Positions 17,619 through 25,317 of a stretch of DNA of 37,372 bases are shown one piece after another. The translations under genes were made by a program, and so were the position numbers. Numbering within the stretch: position 1 is the stretch's first letter; each line of letters opens with the position of its first letter. The notes beneath the pieces are model-generated. The model saw only the letters and a list, made by a program, of their open reading frames with translations, did no database searches and was not told the DNA's origin. Origin of the DNA: an uncultured Oscillibacter sp. (lineage in GTDB: Bacteria > Bacillota > Clostridia > Oscillospirales > Oscillospiraceae); NCBI GenBank assembly GCA_900544105.1, contig UQUC01000012.1:1-37372 (forward strand). Direction: 5' to 3'.

Positions 17619-19190
17619 TTATCCCTCTAATTCTGCAATGATTTTTGCAATTTCTACTCTCAGCACCTGCTCCTTTGCAACAATTTCTTCAATCTCCTTA
17701 TTGAGCTTTACAATATCAATTTCTTCTCTGGTATCTTCTTGCTCAATATAGGAGCTGACAGAAAGGTTATAGTCCTGTTCCACGATTTCTTCGTAAGGAA
17801 CACAGCGTGCAAAATGCTCTTTATCCGCACGAGAAACGAAGGCATCAACGATATGCGCGATATTACCGTCAGGACCGTCAGTGAGTTTGTTGTTGTTCGT
17901 TACCTTTACGCACTCGTTAGTAGCGTCAATGAACAGGGTTCGGTTGTCAGCCTTACTGCGCTTCAAAACCATGATACAGGTAGCAATGGTAGTTCCAAAG
18001 AACAGATTGCTCGGCAGCTGGATGATACAGTCGATAAAGTTGTTGTCGATCAGGTACTGACGGATTTTCTTCTCAGCTCCGCCGCGGTACATGATACCAG
18101 GGAAACAAACAATAGCCGCCGTTCCGTTAGTAGCAAGCCAAGCTAAAGAGTGCATAATAAATGCGAGGTCAGCTTTGGATTTGGGTGCAAGCACACCGGC
18201 AGGAGAGAAGCGAGGATCGTTAATCAAAACAGGGTTATCATCACCCTCCCATTTGATGGAGTAGGGTGGATTGGAGACGATAACTTCAAAGGGCTCATCA
18301 TCCCAATGCTGCGGGTTAAGCAGAGTATCCTCGTGTGCAATATCAAACTTGTCGTAGTCAATATCGTGCAGGAACATATTGATACGGCAAAGGTTATAGG
18401 TGGTGAGGTTGATTTCCTGACCATAGAAGCCTTGGCGAACATTCTCTTTGCCAAGGATCTTTGCTGCTTTCAAAAGAAGCGAACCGGAGCCGCAGGCAGG
18501 GTCGTAGACCTTGTTTACTTCGGCCTTTCCTACAACGGCAATGCGGGTCAACAGTTCGGAAACTTCCTGCGGGGTAAAGAACTCGCCGCCGCTCTTTCCT
18601 GCATTGGATGCGTACATACTCATCAGGTATTCGTAAGCGTCACCAAAAGCATCAATGGAGTTGTCCTTGTAGTTGCCCAGCTTCATATCTGCAACGCCTT
18701 CGATTAGTTTGACAAGATTGGCATTACGCTTGGCAACGGTGGCACCCAGTTTATTGCTGTTGACATCAATATCATCAAACAGACCTGCGAAATTATCTTC
18801 GCTTTCACTGCCCTTTGCAGAGTCTTCAATGTTTTTGAAGATCGTTTCCAGAGTCATGTTCAGGTTTTCGTCACCCGCTGCCTTCTTTCGCAGATTGCAG
18901 AAAAGTTCAGAGGGGAGAATGAAAAAGCCCTTTGTCTTGACCATATCTTCACGAGCTTGTTCCGCATCTCCGTCAGACAGCAAAGCATAATCAAAACCCT
19001 CATTGCCAGCTTCGATTTCACCTTCGTTAATATAGTTGGTCAGATTTTCGGAAATATAGCGATAGAACATCATGCCTAACACATAGGACTTGAAATCCCA
19101 TCCATCTACGCTTCCACGCAGGCCGTCAGCAATCGCCCATATAGCACGATGAAGTTCATCTCTTTCTTGATCTTTTCTAATATCAGCCAT
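17619..19190 (-). CDS. hsdM: Type I restriction-modification methylase (M) subunit
   Basis: 523 residues. The N-terminal helical HsdM domain ([25 protein letters not shown]) is followed by an N6-adenine methylase domain with SAM motif [12 protein letters not shown] and catalytic motif [10 protein letters not shown]. The C-terminus is a coiled-coil-like helix ([19 protein letters not shown]). With HsdS it methylates the adenines of the target. Its start overlaps the end of the ribbon-helix-helix gene by 8 bases, which suggests coupled translation. Confidence 0.95.
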   Translation of the reverse strand: MADIRKDQERDELHRAIWAIADGLRGSVDGWDFKSYVLGMMFYRYISENLTNYINEGEIEAGNEGFDYALLSDGDAEQAREDMVKTKGFFILPSELFCNLRKKAAGDENLNMTLETIFKNIEDSAKGSESEDNFAGLFDDIDVNSNKLGATVAKRNANLVKLIEGVADMKLGNYKDNSIDAFGDAYEYLMSMYASNAGKSGGEFFTPQEVSELLTRIAVVGKAEVNKVYDPACGSGSLLLKAAKILGKENVRQGFYGQEINLTTYNLCRINMFLHDIDYDKFDIAHEDTLLNPQHWDDEPFEVIVSNPPYSIKWEGDDNPVLINDPRFSPAGVLAPKSKADLAFIMHSLAWLATNGTAAIVCFPGIMYRGGAEKKIRQYLIDNNFIDCIIQLPSNLFFGTTIATCIMVLKRSKADNRTLFIDATNECVKVTNNNKLTDGPDGNIAHIVDAFVSRADKEHFARCVPYEEIVEQDYNLSVSSYIEQEDTREEIDIVKLNKEIEEIVAKEQVLRVEIAKIIAELEG

Positions 19191-19392
19191 TGCTCTTTCC
19201 TCCGTTTATGTTTCCAACTGTTTTTCTGTATTTTTCAGGATTTTTCAGATATGCTTCTGCCGCTTCATTGAAAAAATCAGCAAGTGAGCTATCATCCTGT
19301 ATTAACGCCAATTTCAACTGTTTGTGTAGTGACGCAGGTAAACGCACTTGTACCTGCTTATCACGATCCGATTTCAGATCTGTTTTCTGCAT
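19183..19392 (-). CDS. Ribbon-helix-helix type regulator at the head of the hsd operon
   Basis: 69 residues from ATG 19392, which has GGAGGT upstream; the open frame extends further but without a ribosome site. The segment [38 protein letters not shown] has the pattern of a beta-strand followed by two helices as in CopG/Arc/ParD-type regulators. It overlaps hsdM by 8 bases. The palindrome covering its promoter is a natural binding site, so it probably represses its own operon and sets the level of restriction-modification genes. A partner toxin gene is not seen. Confidence 0.75.
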   Translation of the reverse strand: MQKTDLKSDRDKQVQVRLPASLHKQLKLALIQDDSSLADFFNEAAEAYLKNPEKYRKTVGNINGGKSNG

Positions 19393-19408
19393 CACTTGCC
19401 ACCTCCAA

Positions 19409-19442
19409 ATGATATCATTATATCTGGATATAATGATATCAT
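19409..19442. promoter_or_regulatory. 34-bp palindromic operator of the hsd operon
   Basis: Arms of 16 bp, ATGATATCATTATATC (19409-19424) and GATATAATGATATCAT (19427-19442), are perfect inverted copies around TG. Each arm also contains the smaller palindrome ATGATATCAT, so several dimers could bind. It covers the -10 of the leftward promoter and lies 17 bp upstream of the regulator's ATG. Confidence 0.8.
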
Positions 19443-19461
19443 ATTTTAGCAAAAAAGTCAA
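19433..19461 (-). promoter_or_regulatory. Promoter of the hsd operon
   Basis: On the minus strand TTGACT (19461-19456) and TATCAT (19438-19433) are 17 bp apart. The -10 lies inside the palindromic operator. A TATAAT inside the same palindrome is an alternative -10. Confidence 0.65.
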
Positions 19462-19487
19462 TGGAATCAAGAGAAAATGCAGAAAAA

Positions 19488-19523
19488 CCGCTCTATGTTG
19501 AATATAAAAGCAACATAGAGTGG
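19488..19523 (-). terminator. Terminator separating the tnpV unit from the hsd operon
   Basis: Arms CCGCTCTATGTTG (19488-19500) and CAACATAGAGTGG (19511-19523) pair over 13 bp with one G-U, and TTTTT follows on the minus strand. It ends the transcript of the two small genes to its right just before the hsd promoter. Confidence 0.7.
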
Positions 19524-19550
19524 CCTCGTCACTTAAGCTTACCTATGAAA

Positions 19551-19817
19551 TTATGATTCTTCCATGACCTCTAACATCATTCTCGCCCCCAACTTAAAGC
19601 CATTCTGAAAGATTAAGCAGTCTGTATTGGTTTGATGCTCTCGCACACAATCGGTGTATTTCTCAAACAGTTCTTTCTGTTCGTCAGTCATGGTGGCTTT
19701 GAGCTTTTCTTCATTCCTGCAAATCAGTTCCAGTAGCTTTTTGTATTCCTTGCAAGAGGATGTGTCATACTCGGTTGGCTCCAGATTGCCATACCAAAAT
19801 TCTTCAAGGATTCTCAT
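19551..19817 (-). CDS. DUF6809-type small protein of mobile elements
   Basis: 88 residues. The N-terminal FWYGNLEPTEYDTSSCKEYKKL segment, the central helix with MTDEQKELFEKY and the end FQNGFKLGARMMLEV match the pattern I associate with DUF6809, a small helical family common in Clostridia, often on mobile DNA. Function unknown. Its ATG overlaps the TnpV stop by 4 bases, so the two form a unit. Confidence 0.65.
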   Translation of the reverse strand: MRILEEFWYGNLEPTEYDTSSCKEYKKLLELICRNEEKLKATMTDEQKELFEKYTDCVREHQTNTDCLIFQNGFKLGARMMLEVMEES

Positions 19818-20179
19818 ATCGCATCCTCCTCGAAAATCATCTCACGGAGGATGGTTTCTTCTGCACGACTGCGGATGCTGTTCATAGCACCAACCCATGC
19901 CATCTGGTCAGATGCTTTCATACCCTCTGTTACGCCCTCAGACACTTTCATTTGCTCGATGATAAGTTCAAGGCGTCGCTGTGCCTGCTCGTTCAAATCA
20001 GCCAGATACGTCCACAATTCACCGCTAAGACACAGATCATTGAAGCGGATTGGATTATGCTCTTTGATATAATCTCTGTGCATACGCCCCCACCGACCAA
20101 TAGGTCTGGATTCCTCCGGTAAGCGAATGTCGGGAATATAGTAATCACCGCAACGGATATAATTCAGTTCCTGCATCAT
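19814..20179 (-). CDS. tnpV: TnpV-family transposon-encoded protein
   Basis: About 121 residues from ATG 20179 (or 20176), both served by GGAGGT. Features of the TnpV family are an N-terminal YIRCGDYYIPDIRLP, then GRWGRMHRDYIKEHNP and the helical ending with QMAWVGAMNSIRSRAEETILREMIF. TnpV is encoded by Tn4451-type elements; its exact role is not established. It is the rightmost protein gene of the element and supports the Tn4451-like classification. Confidence 0.75.
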   Translation of the reverse strand: MMQELNYIRCGDYYIPDIRLPEESRPIGRWGRMHRDYIKEHNPIRFNDLCLSGELWTYLADLNEQAQRRLELIIEQMKVSEGVTEGMKASDQMAWVGAMNSIRSRAEETILREMIFEEDAI

Positions 20180-20225
20180 ATGTACCTCCAATAAGATTCA
20201 AACATTCTGTTCAAAGATAGAAAAA

Positions 20226-20268
20226 GGCGATACCTGGTTGTGAAAACCAAGTATCGCCAATTTTTCTT
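20226..20268. terminator. Bidirectional terminator near the right end of the element
   Basis: GGCGATACCTGGTT and AACCAAGTATCGCC pair with one mismatch around a small GTGA-type loop. A5 precedes and T5 follows, so it works in both directions and insulates the element from outside transcripts. Confidence 0.7.
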
Positions 20269-20312
20269 GTCGCACTCCTGTACGGCAGCTACCCTATGTC
20301 AGTAATGTTCTC

Positions 20313-20353
20313 ATACTGTCTTATTGGAAACTACCCTTCGCGGCTCTTTTTGT
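20313..20353 (-). repeat. Right terminal inverted repeat of the element
   Basis: Read on the minus strand it is ACAAAAAGAGCCGC (20353-20340), 12 variable bases, CCAATAA (20327-20321), one base, ACAGTAT (20319-20313): the same blocks and spacing as the left end. Confidence 0.75.
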
Positions 20354-20388
20354 TCTGTCAGTTCAAGTATGAATCGTTGATCCCGGTG

Positions 20389-21195
20389 TTACTCCGCCGC
20401 GCTTTCCAGCTTCTTGGCCTCCACGATGAACTGCTCGATGGTGTTCTGCTCCTTCAGCTCCGCCAGAACACCGTTGATGAACTCGGCCAGCTCCGTGTTC
20501 CCCTTCTTGACGGCGATGGAGTAGCCGTCACTGGTCTCCGGGATGTTGAGATCCACGGCGGCCAGATCCTCCTTGGCGTCCGCATAGGACAGCACGGTCA
20601 TATAGTCCAGGAATACGACATCCAGCTTGCCGGCCTCCAGCTCCATGACCAGATCCTGCACCTTGGCAAGGCCGACCGTGGTCTCCTCGCCGCAGTAGGT
20701 AACGCAGTTGTTATAGGGCTTGGAGCCGGTCTGCGCGCCGCCCTTGACCCCCTTCAGATCATCCAGACTGGCGTACTTGTCCGCGTCCTCGGCCCGCACC
20801 AGGATCAGGTTTTGGGCTTCCAGATAGGGATCGGAGAAATCGGTGGTCTTGCGCCGCTCCTCATCCGCGGTCAGGCCGGCGATGACCAGATCGAACTCGT
20901 CATTGGCAAGGCTCATCAGCAGATTGTCAAAGGACATATCTACAATTTTCAGGGATACACCCAGCTTGTCGGCAATGGCCTGGGCGATCTCCATGTCAAA
21001 GCCCACGATGGTGTCTTTCCCGTTCACCTCCGTATGGAACTCATAGGGTGGATAGTCCGCGGAGGTGCCGACCACCAGCTCCCCCTTCTGCTTGATCTGA
21101 TCCAGTGCGGACGAGGCCGCATCCTCCTTGCCGGCGCAGGCCGTCAGGGACAGCAGCGTTACCAACGCCAGCAGCAAAGCAATCGCTTTTTTCAT
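20389..21195 (-). CDS. Amino-acid ABC transporter substrate-binding lipoprotein
   Basis: A 268-residue SBP_bac_3-type protein. It has a lipoprotein signal (MKKAIALLLALVTLLSLTAC, lipobox LTAC with Cys20), so it is tethered outside the membrane. The mature part has the family segments GTSADYPPYEF, GFDMEIAQAIADKLG, FDNLLMSLANDEFDLVIAGLT and GYSIAVKKGNTEL. It captures a polar amino acid or a related compound for the permease and ATPase encoded upstream. It is the last gene of the leftward operon, ending 36 bp from the mobile element. Confidence 0.88.
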   Translation of the reverse strand: MKKAIALLLALVTLLSLTACAGKEDAASSALDQIKQKGELVVGTSADYPPYEFHTEVNGKDTIVGFDMEIAQAIADKLGVSLKIVDMSFDNLLMSLANDEFDLVIAGLTADEERRKTTDFSDPYLEAQNLILVRAEDADKYASLDDLKGVKGGAQTGSKPYNNCVTYCGEETTVGLAKVQDLVMELEAGKLDVVFLDYMTVLSYADAKEDLAAVDLNIPETSDGYSIAVKKGNTELAEFINGVLAELKEQNTIEQFIVEAKKLESAAE

Positions 21196-21231
21196 GCTAT
21201 TCTCTCCTTTTTCGCTTTTCGACCGGGGCGT

Positions 21232-22260
21232 TTATTCCCACAGGGGCTTATCCCACAGCTTGACCTTGGTGCCAAGGCCCAGCTTGACCGCGTTCTGGTA
21301 CAGAGCGTAGGCCACGGTGATGTCCAGCGCGCCCAGACCCAGAGAGCAGGCGTAAATGAACTGCTCGTCAGAGGTTCTGCAAGGCTTGCCCAGCACCAGA
21401 TCGCTGGTTTCCAGCACTTCCTCCTTGGTGATCTCACCGGCGTCGAACACCTGTGTGATGGCCTTGTTCTTGAAGGTGATGATCTGCTTCCAGTAATCCA
21501 CCACATTCACGTCCGCAGCCTTTACCACGTCCGTCGTGGCCTCGTTGGAAACGCAGACGATGGCGCTGTGGGGCTTCACCCAGCTCTTGTCGATGAAGGG
21601 CGTTCTGGCGGTGGTCTCGCCCACGATCAGCTGGGACTTTGCCGCTGCCGCCTTGCTGTCGGAGGTGGGGATGATGGTCACGCCGTACTTGCCCTCAGAC
21701 TCCTTGGCCACCTGCTGCGCCTTTTCCAGATCCAGATCGCAGAGGTAAATGGTCTTGACGGTGGGGATCGCCTCGCAGATCGCCATGATCATGGTCCGGC
21801 CAATGACGCCCGCGCCGATCAGTGTCGCGGTATCCGTGTCGGAGGGGGCGCAGTATTTCGCCTGCAGCCCCGCCACAGCGGAGGTCCGCATGGCGGTGAT
21901 GATGGTGCCGTCCTGAATACAGAAGGGCAGGACCGTGACAGGGTCGCTGAGGATGGAAATGTCGATGCCGTAAGGGATGCCGGGGGTGGTGGCGTTCTTC
22001 TTGGACTCGGCGGCCCACTTGATACCGGCGATATTCATATCGCCGCCGATGTAGCTGGGCATGGTGTTGAAAAAGGATTCCCACTCCGTCCCCTCCGGGA
22101 TGCCCAGATGGACCTTCGGGGGATTCTGGATCTGGCCCTGCCCCAGCATTTTATAGGTGTCCTCCGTGATTTTCAGGATCATCTTCATATCCAAAAGACC
22201 GGCCTTGATCTGGTCTTCCTGCTGCAAAAACAGAATTTCGGGATCGATCGTACCTAACAT
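21232..22260 (-). CDS. Ornithine cyclodeaminase/mu-crystallin family enzyme
   Basis: About 342 residues from ATG 22260 (GGAGGAATT upstream; ATG 22290 has no such site). The family's NAD(P)-binding motif LIGAGVIGRTM lies mid-protein and is preceded by the conserved KWAAE and TAMRTSAVAG segments. Members include ornithine cyclodeaminase, alanine dehydrogenase, ketimine reductases and proteins annotated as tyramine oxidase subunit B; this one could be any of these by eye. It is embedded in an amino-acid transporter operon between ATPase and binding protein, so it probably acts on the imported amino acid or its imine. Confidence 0.82.
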   Translation of the reverse strand: MLGTIDPEILFLQQEDQIKAGLLDMKMILKITEDTYKMLGQGQIQNPPKVHLGIPEGTEWESFFNTMPSYIGGDMNIAGIKWAAESKKNATTPGIPYGIDISILSDPVTVLPFCIQDGTIITAMRTSAVAGLQAKYCAPSDTDTATLIGAGVIGRTMIMAICEAIPTVKTIYLCDLDLEKAQQVAKESEGKYGVTIIPTSDSKAAAAKSQLIVGETTARTPFIDKSWVKPHSAIVCVSNEATTDVVKAADVNVVDYWKQIITFKNKAITQVFDAGEITKEEVLETSDLVLGKPCRTSDEQFIYACSLGLGALDITVAYALYQNAVKLGLGTKVKLWDKPLWE

Positions 22261-22309
22261 AATAAATTCCTCCAATTTTTTGTAAGCCACTTGATGCGGC
22301 TGTGTTGAT

Positions 22310-23059
22310 TCAGATTACATGGATGACCTTGGACAGGAAGTCCTTGGTCCGTTCATTCTGGGGGTCCTCAAAGATCTGCTGGGGCGTTCCCTCCTCGGCG
22401 ATCACGCCGCCGTCCATAAAGAGGATGCGGGTCCCCACCTTCTTGGCGAAGCCCATCTCGTGGGTGACCACGACCATGGTGACACCCTCCTTCGCGAGAT
22501 CCTGAATGACCGAGAGCACCTCCCCCACCATTTCCGGGTCCAGCGCGGAGGTGGGCTCGTCAAAGAGCATCACGTCCGGCTCCATCGCCATGGCACGGAC
22601 AATGGCGATCCGCTGCTTCTGTCCGCCGGACAGCTGAGCGGGATAGGCGTCCGCCTTGTCCTCCAGCCCGACGCGCCGCAGCAGCGCTCTGGCTTTTTCC
22701 TCTGCCGCCGGAGCCGGGACCTTCTTTACCTTTTTCAGGGAGATGGTCACATTCTCCAGGATCGTCAGGTTGTTGAACAGGTTGAATTGCTGGAACACCA
22801 TCCCCACCTTTTCCCGGTGCTTATGGACGGCGTAGCCCTTGTCGGTGATGCAGCTGCCCTCAAAAATGATCTGGCCCTCCGTGGGAGTCTCCAGCAGGTT
22901 CAGGCATCGGATGAAGGTGGACTTTCCGGAACCGGAGGGCCCGATGACCACCACGACCTCCCCCTTTCGGATGGTGGTGTGGATGCCCTTGAGGACCTCC
23001 AGATCGCCGAAATTCTTTTTCAGTCCCTTGATCTCAAACAGAACGTTGTCAGCGGTCAC
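22310..23059 (-). CDS. Polar amino-acid ABC transporter ATP-binding protein
   Basis: 249 residues with Walker [11 protein letters not shown]-loop in [10 protein letters not shown], signature LSGGQKQR, Walker [15 protein letters not shown] and the switch His in VTHEMGFA. This is the GlnQ/HisP subfamily for polar amino acids. It overlaps the permease gene by 11 bases, the usual permease-ATPase arrangement. Confidence 0.93.
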   Translation of the reverse strand: MTADNVLFEIKGLKKNFGDLEVLKGIHTTIRKGEVVVVIGPSGSGKSTFIRCLNLLETPTEGQIIFEGSCITDKGYAVHKHREKVGMVFQQFNLFNNLTILENVTISLKKVKKVPAPAAEEKARALLRRVGLEDKADAYPAQLSGGQKQRIAIVRAMAMEPDVMLFDEPTSALDPEMVGEVLSVIQDLAKEGVTMVVVTHEMGFAKKVGTRILFMDGGVIAEEGTPQQIFEDPQNERTKDFLSKVIHVI

Positions 23060-23729
23060 TGCACTTCATCCTCCTCTCAAAAAGATCCAGCCCCTTCCCC
23101 AGCACGATGTTCAGGGTCAGGTAGATGATCGCGGAAATATAGTAGCAAGGCAGCGGGTTGTAGGTGGCGGTGACGACGATGCCGTTGTTGTACATCAGAT
23201 CGCCGACGCCGAGATACTGGATGATGGACGTCTCCTTGATCATGGTCACAAACTCATTGCCCAGCGCCGGCAGAATGTTCTTGACCGCCTGCGGCAGGAT
23301 AATGTTCACCATCGCCTGTGTCCGGGTCATGCCGCAGGACAGCGCGGCCTCCGTCTGCCCGAAGTCCACCGCCTGAATACCGGAACGGATGACCTCCGCC
23401 ACATAAGCTGTGGAGTTCATGGACAGGGCCAGGATGCAGGGCATGACCCGCGCCAGCTCCACGCCCAGAATGGAACCCTCCGGCCACGGAATGAAGTGAA
23501 GCTGATAGTAAACGATGTACAGCTGCACCAGAAGCGGCGTTCCCCGGATGACGGTGATATACAGCTTGGCAAACCCGGCGCACAGCCTGAATTTCGACAG
23601 TCGCAGCAGCGCGATGAGACAGCCAAGGACCGTACCCAGCAGAACGGTGATCAGGGAAACGATGACGGTGGTCTGCGTTCCTCGGAGGAAATATTGGTAG
23701 TAGTTCAAAAATATCTCGGTAATGCCCAT
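23049..23729 (-). CDS. Polar amino-acid ABC transporter permease
   Basis: 226 residues of the HisM/GlnP family with about five membrane helices. The cytoplasmic coupling loop [33 protein letters not shown] is the EAA motif that contacts the ATPase. It is the first gene of the leftward operon; the promoter lies about 55 bp upstream. No second permease gene is present, so it probably works as a homodimer. Confidence 0.92.
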   Translation of the reverse strand: MGITEIFLNYYQYFLRGTQTTVIVSLITVLLGTVLGCLIALLRLSKFRLCAGFAKLYITVIRGTPLLVQLYIVYYQLHFIPWPEGSILGVELARVMPCILALSMNSTAYVAEVIRSGIQAVDFGQTEAALSCGMTRTQAMVNIILPQAVKNILPALGNEFVTMIKETSIIQYLGVGDLMYNNGIVVTATYNPLPCYYISAIIYLTLNIVLGKGLDLFERRMKCSDR

Positions 23730-23779
23730 GGCGTTCTCCTCCTTCTCGCTTGCGCCGTTTGTGTGCTTTGGATGAACGG

Positions 23780-23808
23780 ATTGTATATTTTCTCACTCTG
23801 AAAGTCAA
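23780..23808 (-). promoter_or_regulatory. Promoter of the amino-acid ABC transporter operon
   Basis: On the minus strand TTGACT (23808-23803) and TACAAT (23785-23780) are 17 bp apart, about 50 bp before the permease ATG. Confidence 0.65.
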
Positions 23809-23825
23809 TAGTAAATTTGCAAAAA

Positions 23826-23862
23826 CTCGTATAATTATGCAACTATTGTAAATATATACGAG
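23826..23862. repeat. Inverted repeat upstream of the transporter promoter
   Basis: CTCGTATA (23826-23833) and TATACGAG (23855-23862) are perfect inverted copies 21 bp apart, just upstream of the -35. An activator such as a LysR-type protein could bind here, but no such gene is in the window. Confidence 0.4.
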
Positions 23863-23942
23863 AATATAGCTGTACACAGTGGGTATCTTTGTGTTTTACG
23901 CGTATAAGCGCATGAGGGATACTATAAGCAAACATAAATACT

Positions 23943-23983
23943 ATGCAGAATATCTGCATTTGTATACATATTTTGTGTATACA
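23943..23983. promoter_or_regulatory. Cluster of palindromic sites in the divergent intergenic region
   Basis: ATGCAGA-ATA-TCTGCAT (23943-23959) is a perfect dyad. It is followed by two copies of the palindrome TGTATACA (23961-23968 and 23976-23983) 15 bp apart. They probably are operators between the divergent transporter and desulfhydrase promoters. The remainder, 23984-24242, shows no gene I can support. Confidence 0.45.
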
Positions 23984-24242
23984 TCGACCCATTGGGCATC
24001 AGCGAAGCGCCCCCACCGGTCTGCCTCAACGAAAGCGCAGGCGGAAACGATGTGACAGCGGGGCCATGCGCGGTCCTCCCTCTCGTTCCGGGCTTTTGAA
24101 GAACGGTTAGCACGCACAACCGCAAGCGCCCCCAAAACAAGAAAAGAGCGCCCGCGATTGCGTATATCTTCTAATAAACAGAAGCAGGTCCGGGAGGTTT
24201 CTGTGCGTTTCATGGTAATTGGCGGCGAGTCCCCGAAAAAGA

Positions 24243-24271
24243 TTGACATTCGGCAAAATGCCTGTTATTCT
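24243..24271 (+). promoter_or_regulatory. Promoter of the PLP enzyme-antiporter unit
   Basis: TTGACA (24243-24248), 17-bp spacer, TATTCT (24266-24271), about 40 bp before the chosen ATG. Confidence 0.65.
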
Positions 24272-24312
24272 TTAAGCAAGTAAATTACTACTTGGCTAAT
24301 TGGAGAAAGAAC

Positions 24313-25296
24313 ATGAAACCGATCGAACGTTTTCTGCGTGAGACAGACCGCGTGCCGCTCATGCCTATGCCAACGCCCCTGCACCCCATGCATTACCAGC
24401 CCTCAGGAAAGGACGTCAGCCTCCTCATCAAGCGGGACGACATGACCGGCGTCGGTCCGGGCGGAAATAAGATCCGCAGCCTTGAGTTCCTCTTGGGGGA
24501 AGCCAGATCCAGGGGGGCATCCAAAATCCTGGCGGCGGGGCCGGAGCAATCAAATCTATGCGCTCTGACCGCGGCGGCCTGTGCCAAGGCCGGGCTGGAC
24601 TGTGAGCTTATCATCAACGCGGCGGAGCCAGCCCGCAAAGAGGGAAATCTCCTGCTGGAGGAGCTGCTGGGTACCAAAATACACTTCCTCGGCCCCTGTG
24701 ACGGAGCGGTTCGGAACCGCCGCATGGAGGAGCTGGCCGCCGCTTACCAGTCCGCCGGCGAACCGGTCTACGTGGTCCGCAACGGCGCGACCACCGGCCG
24801 GGGCGCGTTGGGCTATACCGCCGCGGTGGTGGAAATGAAGCGGCAGTGCGAGGATCTTGGGATCGGCCGCATGACGATTTTCGCCCCCGGCGGAAACGGC
24901 GGCGTCGCAGCCGGGCTGATCTACGGAAATCAGCTGATGGGCCAGCCCTTCCGCATTGTGATCGTCAGCGTCGAGGATGACCGGGAAACGCTGACGGCGC
25001 ATATCCGCTCCACCATCTCCGAAGCGGAGGAGATCACCGGGCTCTCCATGAACGTGCCTGTGGAACAGGCGGCGGAGATCACAGACGCCTACCGTGGCGG
25101 CGGCTGGGGCGAAAACACGGAGGAAAGCCAGCAGGCAGTCCTGTCCTTTGCCCGCAGCGAGGGGATCTTCATCGAAAACGTCTATACCAGCAAGGTTCTG
25201 GTGGGGATGATGGACTGGATCGAACAGAAAAAAGTGTCCGGCCCCGTCTGCTATTTGCATACAGGCGGGCTCGGCTCCTTATTTGCGCAGTATTGA
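24313..25296 (+). CDS. D-cysteine desulfhydrase / ACC deaminase family PLP enzyme
   Basis: 327 residues from ATG 24313 (GGAGA ribosome site); a TTG at 24292 would add seven residues. The Schiff-base lysine is in GPGGNKIRSLEFLL (about Lys53), and AAGPEQSNLCALTAAA plus APGGNGGVAAGLIYG fit the PLP phosphate-binding loops. The family includes enzymes that eliminate H2S and ammonia from D-cysteine and enzymes that open ACC. Divergence from a polar amino-acid ABC operon recalls the E. coli fliY-dcyD-yecSC locus, so D-cysteine or another beta-substituted amino acid is a reasonable substrate guess. It is followed 21 bp later by the antiporter gene. Confidence 0.8.
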   Translation: MKPIERFLRETDRVPLMPMPTPLHPMHYQPSGKDVSLLIKRDDMTGVGPGGNKIRSLEFLLGEARSRGASKILAAGPEQSNLCALTAAACAKAGLDCELIINAAEPARKEGNLLLEELLGTKIHFLGPCDGAVRNRRMEELAAAYQSAGEPVYVVRNGATTGRGALGYTAAVVEMKRQCEDLGIGRMTIFAPGGNGGVAAGLIYGNQLMGQPFRIVIVSVEDDRETLTAHIRSTISEAEEITGLSMNVPVEQAAEITDAYRGGGWGENTEESQQAVLSFARSEGIFIENVYTSKVLVGMMDWIEQKKVSGPVCYLHTGGLGSLFAQY

Positions 25297-25317
25297 TCGA
25301 GAAAGAGGGAAAAACTT

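Noticed and set aside
20296..22257. 653-codon open frame on the plus strand
   Set aside because: It is the antisense of the binding-protein and cyclodeaminase-family genes. The residues are low-complexity (H, G, Q, R, D rich) without family motifs; GC-rich coding DNA commonly opens such frames.
23941..24249. 102-codon minus-strand frame in the divergent intergenic region
   Set aside because: It covers operator palindromes and the plus-strand promoter, has no ribosome site and shows no family features.
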